From Rhodospirillaceae bacterium SYSU D60007 (GTDB taxonomy: Bacteria; Pseudomonadota; Alphaproteobacteria; Reyranellales; Reyranellaceae): a stretch of 64,000 nt of DNA. This document shows positions 6,967 through 15,370 of this stretch, piece after piece. The notes beneath the pieces are model-generated. The model had not been told where the DNA came from. It saw only the letters and a program-made list of their open reading frames with translations, and ran no database searches. The stretch is taken from the NCBI GenBank assembly GCA_003574685.1, contig QOCQ01000020.1:52394-116393 (forward strand), read 5' to 3'. Every line of letters starts with the position of its first letter. Positions within the stretch are counted from its first letter, which is position 1. Both the position numbers and the translations under genes were made by a program.

Positions 6967-9039
6967 ATGTCTGACAGCATCGCCCAGCGCGTCCACCAAG
7001 ACGCCATCCGCACCCTGCGACACCGCATGGTGACGGACTTCGACAACACCCTATCGGACAGCCACGACCGCGCCCTGTCGCTGATGCTCGAAGGCATGGT
7101 GAGCCAAGCATTCCAGATCGAGACCGGAAGACTGGCCTATCCCCTGCCCTGCGGGGCCGGCAAAACTCAGGGTGTGGTCGCCCTCGTGCGAGCCCTGCAC
7201 GGTGTCGGTGAGGAAGTTGGCCAGCCCTTCTGCGGCCGTTCCCTGCTGGTCGCTCAGAACCAGATCGAGGCACTGATCACCCTGTACAACGACCTGATCA
7301 AGGCCGGGGTGCCGGCGGCTGCTGTGGGTCTGGTCTATTCCGGGGAGCCCAGGTCCGTCCTGCCCACCACCGAGAACGACCGCCGCCCGGTCCTGCTGGT
7401 GAGCCATGAGCGGGTTCGGGGTACAGGTGATGCCGGGAAGTGGGATGCAGTGACACAGTACCGGCCAAGGTTTGCCTCAAGTCGGCCGAAGTCACGTCAA
7501 GAAGATTTAATGACCCCAACCCTCCCATTATTAGGGCAAGTGTCATTAACACGGACCCGAGAGGGACCGCGTGACTTGCTCATCTGGGACGAGGTTCTAC
7601 TCAGTACCCATGCCTTCTCGATCACCACCGAGGCAGCCGCCGGGGTGACCGGGTGGGTAACGTCCAGCGCCAAGGAAAGCAGCCGTCCGTACCGCCGGGA
7701 GTGTGCCGCCTACATTGCCGAGTGCTGGTCCCTGATCGACGCCGAACGGAACCGTCAGGTGGCCGGCGAGAGGCCCCGGGCGGTGATCCTGCCGACCATC
7801 CCCGAGGGGCTCCAGCAAGCCTATCTGGACGCGTTCAAGCACCTATCGAAGGGTGATACGAGCGTGTTCCGAACCCTTGTCGAGATGCACGGCATGGCCG
7901 CCCGGTTCACCTTCGTGAAGGACCCGCAAGCTGAGAACAACACGGCCGGGATGGTGTCGTTCGAGGTGGCCGTACCAGATGCCCATGAGAACATCGCCAT
8001 CCTCGACGCAGGCCACGCCGTCAATCGGCTGGTCGCCCTCGACAAGAGGATAGGCTACGCAGTCGGGTTCGGTGAGAAGGGCGTGATCACTGGCAAGGAC
8101 ACGTTCGCTCCAGTGAAGACCTTCGAGACGCTCACCATCCACACCGCCTATGGCTCCAGTGGCAGGGAGAGCACTGAGAAGGACTGGGCCTCCGACCAAG
8201 ATCGACAAGCACCTCGGGAAGTGGTCGACGCCATCAAGAGCATCCCCGAGAACGAGCACATCCTGATATGGACGTTCAAGCCGGATAGCTGGCGCAAGGA
8301 CCTGCCGAAGCTGATCAAGGATAGGCTACTCCGGGCTGGTGTCGATCCCAACGCCAAGCTGCCAGACCCGAAGCATCCCGATGACCGCACCAAGGATCGC
8401 CCTCGCATCACCATCGAGACCTTCGGGCGGCATGTCGGACACAACAACTGGGCTCACGTCGAGAACGTGTTGTTCGCTGGCGTCCTGCAACGCGACAGGT
8501 TCGACCTCCTCGCGAGCAGCATGGCTCAGGTTCGGAACATCCTCACCGATGGTCGAGACCTGATCCCGGTGTCGGAAGTCAGCCGAGGCGAAGTCGCTGG
8601 CGTTCTCGTCCAAGCGATCAACCGTGGTCGATGCCGATACACCGACAACGGCACTGCGAGGCCAATGAAGGTGTGGCTCAGGCACAACGACAGGCACATT
8701 CGAGAGGAGTTGAACAAGCTCCTGCCGGGTGCTCAGTGGGTGAAGTGGTACGGCTCAGAAGGTCGAGGCGACAAGATCGACAGCATTGCAACGAAGATCA
8801 AAGAAGCGCTGTTGAGCCTGCCGGCGGACGTGGTGTCGATCAGCGCCCGCAAGCTGAAACAGACGGCTGGCTTAGAGAACGTACCGAACCAGACCTTCAT
8901 CAAGGCACGCGATCAACTCGACTTGGCCAGCATGGGCTGGTCCCTCGACGGACGTTCGTTCGTCCGCTCAGCACAGCACCACGGCTTCCGAGACGAAGCG
9001 GCGCTAGACGCTGCCGAGACGCTTTCAGAAGCCGCCTAA
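6967..9039 (+). CDS. SF2-type helicase-like ATPase of the element
   Basis: 690 residues. The ATG at 6967 has GGAAGGAGA just upstream; an upstream TTG in frame lacks that site. Motif I (Walker A) is PLPCGAGKTQG at about residues 58-68. A DEAD-like motif II is LLIWDEVLLST near residue 208. A conserved block FGRHVGHNNWAHVENVLFAG lies near 485-505, and motif VI is VQAINRGRCR near 548-557, with the arginine finger pattern. This is a helicase/translocase core with its own N- and C-terminal additions and no obvious primase or nuclease domain. Standing next to iteron-like repeats, it is the best candidate for the element's replication protein. The family level is firm; the precise family was not recognised. 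Confidence 0.72.
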   Translation: MSDSIAQRVHQDAIRTLRHRMVTDFDNTLSDSHDRALSLMLEGMVSQAFQIETGRLAYPLPCGAGKTQGVVALVRALHGVGEEVGQPFCGRSLLVAQNQIEALITLYNDLIKAGVPAAAVGLVYSGEPRSVLPTTENDRRPVLLVSHERVRGTGDAGKWDAVTQYRPRFASSRPKSRQEDLMTPTLPLLGQVSLTRTREGPRDLLIWDEVLLSTHAFSITTEAAAGVTGWVTSSAKESSRPYRRECAAYIAECWSLIDAERNRQVAGERPRAVILPTIPEGLQQAYLDAFKHLSKGDTSVFRTLVEMHGMAARFTFVKDPQAENNTAGMVSFEVAVPDAHENIAILDAGHAVNRLVALDKRIGYAVGFGEKGVITGKDTFAPVKTFETLTIHTAYGSSGRESTEKDWASDQDRQAPREVVDAIKSIPENEHILIWTFKPDSWRKDLPKLIKDRLLRAGVDPNAKLPDPKHPDDRTKDRPRITIETFGRHVGHNNWAHVENVLFAGVLQRDRFDLLASSMAQVRNILTDGRDLIPVSEVSRGEVAGVLVQAINRGRCRYTDNGTARPMKVWLRHNDRHIREELNKLLPGAQWVKWYGSEGRGDKIDSIATKIKEALLSLPADVVSISARKLKQTAGLENVPNQTFIKARDQLDLASMGWSLDGRSFVRSAQHHGFRDEAALDAAETLSEAA

Positions 9040-9107
9040 CCCGACTCAACCTCAACCTACCGCAAGGGCCGCCTCAGTGCGGCTCTTTCCATTTGGAGCA
9101 ATAGCAA

Positions 9108-9677
9108 GTGAGCAAAGAAGAACGCTGGGCCGCAGTGCCCGGCTATGAGAACGCATACGCCGTGTCAGATCGCGGTCGAGTGATGAGCCTTCCGAGGGCG
9201 GACAGCAGGGGCCAGCGTGTAGATGGCCGCATCCTGAAGCCGGGCCGCAATCTGAAAGGCTACCTGCATGTCAACCTATGCAACGACGGCAAGGTGCGCG
9301 CGCACATGGTTCATCGCCTCGTGATGCTGGCCTTCATCGGTCCCTGCCCGGCCGGAATGGAAGTCTGCCACAACAATGGCAACCCCGCCGATAATCGGCT
9401 CGGGAATCTCCGCTACGACACGCGCAAGGCCAACGCCGCCGACAGGATCAAGCATGGCACGCATGGTTTGAAGCTGACCGCCGACGACGTGGACGAAATC
9501 CGCCGCCTGCGTGCGTGTGGTCTAACTCAGCAGGTGATCGCGGCCCGCTTTGGCATCAGCAGAATGGCCATCAGCCTCATCCTCCTAGGGAAGCGCTGGG
9601 CGCACACGATGCCTAAGCGACCCCTCGACCTGCATATCCACCCCACACCAACAGAGATGATCGAGACAATTCGATGA
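9108..9677 (+). CDS. NUMOD4-HNH homing-type endonuclease
   Basis: 189 residues from a GTG at 9108 with GGAG about ten bases upstream. An N-terminal NUMOD4 motif (WAAVPGYENAYAVSDRGRVM) precedes an HNH_3 nuclease core: VHRLVMLAFIG, then EVCHNNGNPADNRLGNLRYD, with the catalytic histidines and asparagines in place. A C-terminal helix-turn-helix (LTQQVIAARFGISRMAISLI) would bind DNA. Such proteins are site-specific nucleases common in phage genomes. It overlaps the next gene by four bases, so it belongs to a tightly packed operon with the small zinc protein. Confidence 0.88.
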   Translation: MSKEERWAAVPGYENAYAVSDRGRVMSLPRADSRGQRVDGRILKPGRNLKGYLHVNLCNDGKVRAHMVHRLVMLAFIGPCPAGMEVCHNNGNPADNRLGNLRYDTRKANAADRIKHGTHGLKLTADDVDEIRRLRACGLTQQVIAARFGISRMAISLILLGKRWAHTMPKRPLDLHIHPTPTEMIETIR

Positions 9678-10003
9678 CTACCGAAACCGAAAGCAAGACC
9701 AAAACCTGCCGCTACTGCCACGCCGAACTGATCGTAGGAGTGAACTACTGCCCCTCATACGCCCGCGACGGGAAACGTAGGTGCCGATCCTGTGACCGCG
9801 AAAAGGGCCGTCGGTATCGCAAGCAGTACGCTGCCGAAATCACCGAGCGCACCCGCACCAACTGGCGACTGGCCCGCGAAGTGAAGAAGCAGCCGTACCT
9901 CTTGGCCCAACTGCTGGCGAAGATCGAGGCCAACGCAGAGGAGGAGTTAGCGGAGACGAACGTGCCTGATACCGACAGCATGCTCCGCCCTTCATTCGAC
10001 TAA
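9674..10003 (+). CDS. Small Cys4 zinc-ribbon protein, function unknown
   Basis: 109 residues. The ATG at 9674 overlaps the stop of the HNH gene, indicating translational coupling. The N-terminus holds CRYCHAEL, CPSYARDGKRRCRSCDREKG, a pattern like the zinc-binding start of phage HNH and endonuclease VII-type proteins, but no nuclease core follows. The rest is a basic, then acidic, helix. It may bind DNA or act with the HNH protein. Not assigned to a named family. Confidence 0.6.
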   Translation: MTTETESKTKTCRYCHAELIVGVNYCPSYARDGKRRCRSCDREKGRRYRKQYAAEITERTRTNWRLAREVKKQPYLLAQLLAKIEANAEEELAETNVPDTDSMLRPSFD

Positions 10004-10350
10004 TGGCGACCTTCCGTCCACTCATCCTAGCCGCCTCAACACCCATCACTGGCCCGTGGTGTGAAACCCATCCGAACCTTATCGGCTGCGGCGGGAAAGC
10101 CGGCATAGAGATCACCTCGACTGACATCACCCTGCAACCATCCGCCGTCGTCCTGATCGAAGGGACCGACCGACGAACCTCTCAACGCTACCTGCTGGCA
10201 CGCGTTGAGAAGCCCGAACCAACGCCCGCGCCCGAACCCTCCTCCTATTCGGACCGAGGGGTAATCCTGATGATGCCGTACATGCGCTGCGTGGTCCTTA
10301 GCATTGGGCCACACACCCGCGTGTCGGCATTCGTTCAACGCCCATACTAA
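10003..10350 (+). CDS. Hypothetical protein of the element operon
   Basis: 115 residues. The ATG at 10003 shares its A with the previous stop codon (TAATG), typical of coupled phage genes. No transmembrane segment, signal peptide or known motif is seen. The central part is proline-rich (KPEPTPAPEPSS) and the C-terminus is hydrophobic beta-like (MRCVVLSIGPHTRVSAFVQ). Coding status rests mainly on the coupled start and on its place in a packed operon. Confidence 0.5.
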   Translation: MATFRPLILAASTPITGPWCETHPNLIGCGGKAGIEITSTDITLQPSAVVLIEGTDRRTSQRYLLARVEKPEPTPAPEPSSYSDRGVILMMPYMRCVVLSIGPHTRVSAFVQRPY

Positions 10351-10368
10351 CCAAAGGAAACAACGACA

Positions 10369-11400
10369 ATGACCAACAGCAACGACGGCTGGTACAGCGC
10401 CCGGCCGGAAGACATCGCTGCCGCAGAGGCCGCATTTGACAACCCAGTGCCCAACAGCATCGCCCAACCGACACGCGCCAAGGCTGACACCTTCAGTGGC
10501 AGCGGCGGTTGGATGACGGCAGACGGCTTCAAGCCTGACATCAGCGCAGGCTGGCACGGCCCGAATGACGTTCGTGCCCCGGAATACTCGCTCCTCGACA
10601 CCGCTCGCACCCCGTCAGGTGCCACGCTCAACCGCGCTCCGCACTACGACGACAGCGTGGACATCCCGGGCGAAGGTCGGACTTCGATTGACGCTGCGGT
10701 GGCCCGTGGCTTCCTGCGTATCGACGCGCAAGGGAACGTCGTGGAGACGGAAGCGGCCCGCGCTCTCTTTGCGAGGATGCAGCGCCCTTTCGATGATGGG
10801 CGTGCAAGCGGCCCTCAACAGCAGCAGACCCAGCAGCAGCAGGACACCGACAAGCAGGATGCACCGGCACCCGTCGAGGCCCTTCCAACGGACGCTGAGA
10901 ACGTGATGCAGGAGGCCGTGAAGCACCTCTCGCCATCCGCCGCAGATGCCATTGCAGCGCACGTCATGACAGACGGTGAAGTGCCTCAGTCAATCCTCAA
11001 CGCCCTCGCCTCTAAGCTGGGATGCGAACCGGATCAGGCACAGGCGAAGCTGTCCACCCTGACTAACGCCCTCGAACAGCAGGCCGTGTCGAAGATGGCC
11101 ACGCTCGGGCTGGAAGGTAGCGAGGTCGCAGACTGGGCTCGGCAGCATGCGCCGGAAGCGTTCGCCAAGGCCGTCGAGGCTCACTGGAAGAACGGCAGCA
11201 CGTCCGGCTATCGAGCCCTCGCGAAGGACTTCGCCCTGTCCCTAGAGAAGACGCCCGAGGGTCGTCAGGACCTTCTCAGCAGCGAATTGCCGAAGGGGTA
11301 TTCGTGGGTGCAGAGCGGCAACCGTGTCGGCATCCGCTTCCCGGACGGCTCGACCCATGGTTTTCAGGAACTGATAAGGGAGGGAAAGATCAAGGTCTAA
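10369..11400 (+). CDS. 343-residue unknown protein, last gene of the element
   Basis: The ATG at 10369 has AAAGGAAA about ten bases upstream. The protein is soluble, with an acidic, low-complexity middle (QQQQTQQQQDTDKQDAPAP near 145-165) between an N-terminal region and a helical C-terminal part. It ends GNRVGIRFPDGSTHGFQELI. A flexible glutamine-rich linker between two domains and a position at the end of the operon before a terminator could suit a structural or scaffold role, but no homologue was recognised and no function is claimed. Confidence 0.6.
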   Translation: MTNSNDGWYSARPEDIAAAEAAFDNPVPNSIAQPTRAKADTFSGSGGWMTADGFKPDISAGWHGPNDVRAPEYSLLDTARTPSGATLNRAPHYDDSVDIPGEGRTSIDAAVARGFLRIDAQGNVVETEAARALFARMQRPFDDGRASGPQQQQTQQQQDTDKQDAPAPVEALPTDAENVMQEAVKHLSPSAADAIAAHVMTDGEVPQSILNALASKLGCEPDQAQAKLSTLTNALEQQAVSKMATLGLEGSEVADWARQHAPEAFAKAVEAHWKNGSTSGYRALAKDFALSLEKTPEGRQDLLSSELPKGYSWVQSGNRVGIRFPDGSTHGFQELIREGKIKV

Positions 11401-11431
11401 CAGTCAATCTACATCCATGGTCAAGCAACGC

Positions 11432-11475
11432 GAGAGCCGGTCAGTCCTTCGGGGCTGGCCGGTATCTCTTTTTTT
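11432..11475 (+). terminator. Rho-independent terminator at the right end of the element
   Basis: A long stem, GAGAGCCGGTCAG pairing with CTGGCCGGTATCTC around TCCTTCGGGG, is followed by seven T residues. It closes the rightward operon 30 bp before the attR core and would stop element transcription from entering comM. Confidence 0.9.
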
Positions 11476-11477
11476 GC

Positions 11478-11528
11478 CCATGGGTCCATTGTACCGCACA
11501 GGCTGATGATCGGCCCGCCGGGCGCAGG
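11478..11528. other. attR of the comM-integrated element
   Basis: Right junction. The element ends GTACCGCACAGG-CT (core 11503-11504), and host comM resumes with GATGATCGGCC from 11505. Together with attL it predicts an attP with GTAC placed eight bases on both sides of CT, plus partly matching outer arms (CCAT). Confidence 0.72.
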
Positions 11529-12420
11529 CAAGTCGATGCTGGCGGCTCGCCTGCCCGGCCTGCTGCCGCCGCTGGAAGCCGACGAGGCGCTGGAGGTCAG
11601 CATGATCCAGTCGCTGGCCGGCGAGCTCGACCAGGGCAAGCTGACCCGGCGGCGGCCGTTTCGCGATCCCCATCATTCCGCAACGCTGCAGGCGCTGGTC
11701 GGCGGCGGCGCACGTCCGCGCCCCGGCGAAGTATCGCTGGCGCATCACGGCGTGCTGTTCCTCGACGAGCTGCCCGAGTTCAACCGGCCGGTGCTGGAAG
11801 CGCTGCGGCAGCCGCTCGAAACCGGCCGCGTCACCGTCGCCCGCGCCAATGCCCATGTCACCTATCCCGCGCGATTCCTGCTGGTGGCGGCGATGAATCC
11901 CTGCCGCTGCGGCCATCTCGCCGATGCCGCGCGCGCGTGCAGCCGCGCACCGCGCTGCGGGGCCGACTACCAGGGTCGCATCTCCGGGCCGCTCTATGAC
12001 CGCATCGACCTTGCCATCGAGGTGCCGCCCGTCGCGCCGGCCGATCTCACCTTGCCGCCGCCGGCCGAATCATCCGCCGACGTGGCAGCCCGCGTCGCGG
12101 CGGCCCGCGAGATCCAGCGCGCCCGGTTCGCCGACATCATCCGCAAGGATCCGGGCCTGCCCGGCACCGTCGTTCCGAGATCCAACGGCCAGGCTGACGG
12201 CGAGATGCTGGCTGCCATCGCCACGCCGGATGCCGATGGCCGGGCGCTGCTCGCGCGCGCCGTCGAACGGCTGAACCTGTCGGCGCGCGGCTACCACCGC
12301 GTGCTGCGCGTGGCGCGCACGCTCGCCGACCTCGACGGCAGCGACGCCGTGCGCCGCCTGCACATCGCCGAGGCGCTCGCCTGGCGCCGCCCCCAGCCGC
12401 GCACGGCGATGGCGGCGTAG
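11503..12420 (+). pseudogene. comM: comM/yifB Mg-chelatase-like ATPase, 3' part
   Basis: This segment encodes the ATPase half of ComM from the P-loop onwards: MIGPPGAGKSMLAARLPGLL (Walker A), FRDPHHSATLQALVGGG, VLFLDELPEF (Walker B), LVAAMNPCRCG, a cysteine pair typical of the family, GPLYDRIDLAIEVPP and the C-terminal LSARGYHRVLRVARTLADL. All motifs are intact, and the frame joins exactly to codon 232 of the 5' part. As it stands it has no promoter or ribosome site of its own. A rightward terminator lies just upstream. Confidence 0.92.
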
Positions 12421-12437
12421 CGCGCTCGCGACCTTGA

Positions 12438-13871
12438 TCAGCCGCCGCGGATCTCCCGTTCGGCCCGCAGGGCACGCACGGCACGGCGCAGCCCTTCGGC
12501 GGTGCGGTCGATATCGACGCCGTCGTGTACGGACGACACCAGCCCGCCGGGGCTGGGCATGATGTCGACGCCCTCGTTCATCAGGGCCATGCGCAGCTTG
12601 CCGACCAGCGCGCCGTCGCGGGCGCCCTTCAGCACCTTGAACCCGAGTTTCTGCGGGTCGAACGATGCCGGGTCCACCGGCAGCCCGCCGGGGTTGGGAA
12701 AGATGTGGAACGCCGAGGCATCGCCATAGACGCCCCACGGCACGCCCTCCTCGACCAGCACCTGCCGCATCGCATCGCGCAGGCGTGCCGTCGTCTCGTT
12801 GGCCCGGCCGCAGGCATCGGTCGTGGCCACGATTTCCAGCGCCGCGATGGCGGCCGCGGCCGAGAGCGGATTGGCGTTGTAGGTGCCCTGATGCTGCACC
12901 TTCTCGCGTTTGGCGGCGCGCGTGGCCGCGAAATCCAGCAGGTCCATGATGTCGCGGCGGCCCGCGACCGCGCCGCCCGGCAGGCCGCCGGCCACGATCT
13001 TGGCGAGAATACTGAGATCGGGCGTGATGCCCAGCGCCGCCTGCGCGCCGCCCGGCGACCAGCGGAAGCCGGTGATCACCTCGTCAAAGACCAGCAGCAC
13101 GCCGCGGCGCGCCGTCACCTCGCGCAGCGCCTGGATGAAGCCCGGCGGCAGCGGTACCTGGCCCCACGAAGCACCCGAAGGTTCAAGGATGACGGCGGCG
13201 ATATCATCGCGCTGCTCGAGCAGCTCCACCGTCGGCGCCACGTTGTCGCTGGGCATCACGATCGAAAGATCGACGATGGAGGGCAGCACGCCCACCGGCA
13301 CGCCACCCTCGTAGTGCGACACCGAGCCCGCGACCACCTGGTCGTGCCAGCCGTGGAAATGCCCGATGAACCGCACGATCTTCAGCTTGCCGGTAAAGGC
13401 GCGCGCCAGGCGCAGTACCATGTGCGAGGCCTCGGTGCCGGATGACGTGAACCTGACCTTTTCGGCACAGGGCACCAGCCGCCGCACCAGCTCCGCCCAG
13501 CGCACCTCCAGCTCGTGCGAGGCACCCAGATGGGTGCCGATTGCCGCCTGACGCTGCACCGCCTCGATCACCGCCGGGTGGCCGTGTCCCAGCAGCAGGG
13601 CGCCGTGACCGCCGAAATAGTCGACGTAGTCATGGCCGTCGGCGCACCATTTGCGCGACCCCTTGGCGCGCGACACATAGAGCGGATAGGGATCGAGATA
13701 CCGGGTGTCGTGCGTGATGCCGCTGGGAAAAAGCTCGCGGGCCCGCTCGAACAGCGCGGCGGAGCCCGGCGTCCGGGCGCGATAATCGGCAACGATGGTC
13801 GAATTGGTGGACGCTTCGGCGGGCATCGCCATGGCTGGGTCTCCGGCTGCAACTGCAGGACTGGCTGACAC
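12438..13871 (-). CDS. GSAM-like class III aminotransferase
   Basis: About 465-477 residues, depending on start (ATG at 13871 or at 13832). Fold type I PLP enzyme of the glutamate-1-semialdehyde aminomutase branch: RYLDPYPLYVSRAKGS, DYFGGHGALLLGH, VRFTSSGTEASHMVLRLARA, GHFHGWHD, LLVFDEVITGFRW, and SILAKIVAGGLPGGAVAGR with the PLP lysine near 289. The DITHDTR-type N-terminal region and the C-terminal PSPGGLVSSVHD differ from the haem-pathway HemL, so it is more likely an aminotransferase of related type acting on another substrate. It converges on comM with 18 bp between. Confidence 0.82.
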   Translation of the reverse strand: MSASPAVAAGDPAMAMPAEASTNSTIVADYRARTPGSAALFERARELFPSGITHDTRYLDPYPLYVSRAKGSRKWCADGHDYVDYFGGHGALLLGHGHPAVIEAVQRQAAIGTHLGASHELEVRWAELVRRLVPCAEKVRFTSSGTEASHMVLRLARAFTGKLKIVRFIGHFHGWHDQVVAGSVSHYEGGVPVGVLPSIVDLSIVMPSDNVAPTVELLEQRDDIAAVILEPSGASWGQVPLPPGFIQALREVTARRGVLLVFDEVITGFRWSPGGAQAALGITPDLSILAKIVAGGLPGGAVAGRRDIMDLLDFAATRAAKREKVQHQGTYNANPLSAAAAIAALEIVATTDACGRANETTARLRDAMRQVLVEEGVPWGVYGDASAFHIFPNPGGLPVDPASFDPQKLGFKVLKGARDGALVGKLRMALMNEGVDIMPSPGGLVSSVHDGVDIDRTAEGLRRAVRALRAEREIRGG

Positions 13872-13946
13872 TACGATCCACTATCCGCCAGCGGCAAGCA
13901 GACTCGCCATGGTGGAGCCGGCCGCTGACGACGATTATGATGCGCC

Positions 13947-14834
13947 ATGCGCCTTGCCCTGATTGCCGTCCTTGCCGTTCTCAGCCTGTTGCCGCCGGCC
14001 GCGCTGGCGCAGGAACGCCAGCAGGCGCCATCCGTGAAGGCCGATATCGACGGGCAGACGGTGACGGTGCCGACGCCCTTCGGATACTGCGACCTCGATG
14101 CAGAGGATGCCCGGGACCGGCTGCTGATCGCCGGCTTCGATCGCCTGTGGGCGCATGCCCGCGTGCTGCGGCGCCTGTCGCCCTGCGAGGAGCTGCAATC
14201 CTGGCGCGCCGGCAGGTCTGCGGAGCCGGTCGAGGTCGTCCTCGTCCTGTGGCCGGCGCAACACGGCACGGCCGCCGACCGCCGGGCATTCCTGCGCCGC
14301 GCCACGCCCGGCGAGATCATGGGCAAGCCGCGCGTGATGGAGCGGGCCCGCGAGGGATTCCCCGCGGGGCCGGCGGAGGACCAGTTCACCACCATCGGAG
14401 TCATCGAACGCACGGACCGGGCCGTGTTCGTAGCAGAGGCCGTCGTGGCGCGGATCGACGGCAGCCGCCACCAGCTCTCGGTCCTGTCGGCCACAACGGC
14501 GGTGGGGTCGACCCCGCTGGTGATCCATGTCTACTCGCCGTACGAGGACGGCGAGGAGCTTGACTGGATGCTGCGCGATGCACGGGAGCATGTCGACCGG
14601 CTGCTCAGCGCCAACGGCGAACCCTCGCGCCGCTTCGGCGACAGGCGGGCACCGCTTCCTGCCGAAACCGAACCCGGCGAGGTCCGGACACGCAAGGCCC
14701 GGGTTCCGCGCCAGCGCAGCCCAGGGATCTTCGACACCCATGGCGGCTATATTGCGCTTGGCATGCTGATCGGCGGTGTGCTGCTGATCGCCGTCGGCCT
14801 GCTGATCGCCAAAAGGCTACGCCCCGCGCCCTGA
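13947..14834 (+). CDS. Exported protein with C-terminal membrane anchor, unknown
   Basis: 295 residues. A clear signal peptide (MRLALIAVLAVLSLLPPAALAQ, cleavage after ALA) precedes a soluble region with a cysteine pair (FGYCDLD, LSPCEEL). A basic linker (RTRKARVPRQRSPG) and one C-terminal transmembrane helix (ALGMLIGGVLLIAVGLLIAK) end the protein. It is therefore probably periplasmic and tethered to the inner membrane. No known domain was recognised. It is divergent from the aminotransferase and overlaps the 3' end of the Nudix gene by 18 bp. Confidence 0.75.
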   Translation: MRLALIAVLAVLSLLPPAALAQERQQAPSVKADIDGQTVTVPTPFGYCDLDAEDARDRLLIAGFDRLWAHARVLRRLSPCEELQSWRAGRSAEPVEVVLVLWPAQHGTAADRRAFLRRATPGEIMGKPRVMERAREGFPAGPAEDQFTTIGVIERTDRAVFVAEAVVARIDGSRHQLSVLSATTAVGSTPLVIHVYSPYEDGEELDWMLRDAREHVDRLLSANGEPSRRFGDRRAPLPAETEPGEVRTRKARVPRQRSPGIFDTHGGYIALGMLIGGVLLIAVGLLIAKRLRPAP

Positions 14835-15287
14835 CACTCGGGGACGTACTGCCGGCAGATGCGGCAGGCGTTTCAGGGCCTCGCGGTTGGTCGGCCCGAA
14901 GCAGCGGGCGATGGCATCGCGCCACGACATCCACTGGTAGCGTTCATGCTCTTCAGGCGCCAGCCGCACGGAACAGGGCGCGGGCACGCAGAGCGAAAAC
15001 GTATGCTCGACATTGTGGGTGATTTCGGGCGCATAGCGGTGCCGCCAGGCGGGCCAGATGCTGTAGCAGTTCACCCAATGCCAGTCGCGCAGCCCCGCGT
15101 CTGCCTCGATACCGGTTTCCTCACGGAGCTCGCGGCGCGCAGTTTCAACGATCGCTGCATCACCCTCTTCCCGGGCGCCGGTGACCGATTGCCACCAGCC
15201 GCGACGCGCCACACGCTGCAGCAGCAGCACCTGAAGATCCGGCGTGTGCACGATCACCAGCACTGATTCGGGCAAAGCAAAGGACAT
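14817..15287 (-). CDS. Nudix hydrolase, dihydroneopterin triphosphate pyrophosphatase-like
   Basis: 156 residues from the ATG at 15287. It starts FALPESVLVIVHTPDLQVLL and has WWQSVTGAREEGDAAIVETA followed by RRELREETGI, a near-canonical Nudix box with one additional residue. VEHTFSLCVPAP and the EHERYQWMSWRDAIARCFGP block match NudB-type enzymes, which remove pyrophosphate from dihydroneopterin triphosphate in folate synthesis. The general Nudix call is firm, the substrate is inferred. It is divergent from the nnrU-like gene, with 83 bp between starts. Confidence 0.82.
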   Translation of the reverse strand: MSFALPESVLVIVHTPDLQVLLLQRVARRGWWQSVTGAREEGDAAIVETARRELREETGIEADAGLRDWHWVNCYSIWPAWRHRYAPEITHNVEHTFSLCVPAPCSVRLAPEEHERYQWMSWRDAIARCFGPTNREALKRLPHLPAVRPRVSGRGA

Positions 15288-15370
15288 GGCACGCAGCCTA
15301 TGATGTTGTCTCCCGGCGGTGCTAGCCTGTCGGCGCAGCCGCAATCCCGCCCGGAAAGGAAGCATCGAGC

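Larger units (their letters stand above)
3541..11504. mobile_element. 7.96-kb serine-integrase element inserted in comM
   Basis: The interval separates the two halves of comM and is visibly less GC-rich than the host DNA, with more varied codon use. Contents: large serine integrase next to attL, a small antisense gene, a second serine recombinase, imperfect tandem repeats, an SF2-type helicase, an HNH endonuclease, a Cys4 zinc protein, a 115-residue unknown, a 343-residue unknown, and a strong terminator just inside attR. No capsid, terminase, portal, relaxase or type IV secretion gene is visible. It is therefore not an evident complete prophage or ICE; a phage satellite or small integrative replicon is more likely. 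The whole 3541-11504 segment can be cut out on paper with exact repair of comM. Confidence 0.85.

Noticed and set aside
3541..11504. Complete prophage
   Set aside because: At under 8 kb it has no visible capsid, portal, terminase, tail or lysis gene.
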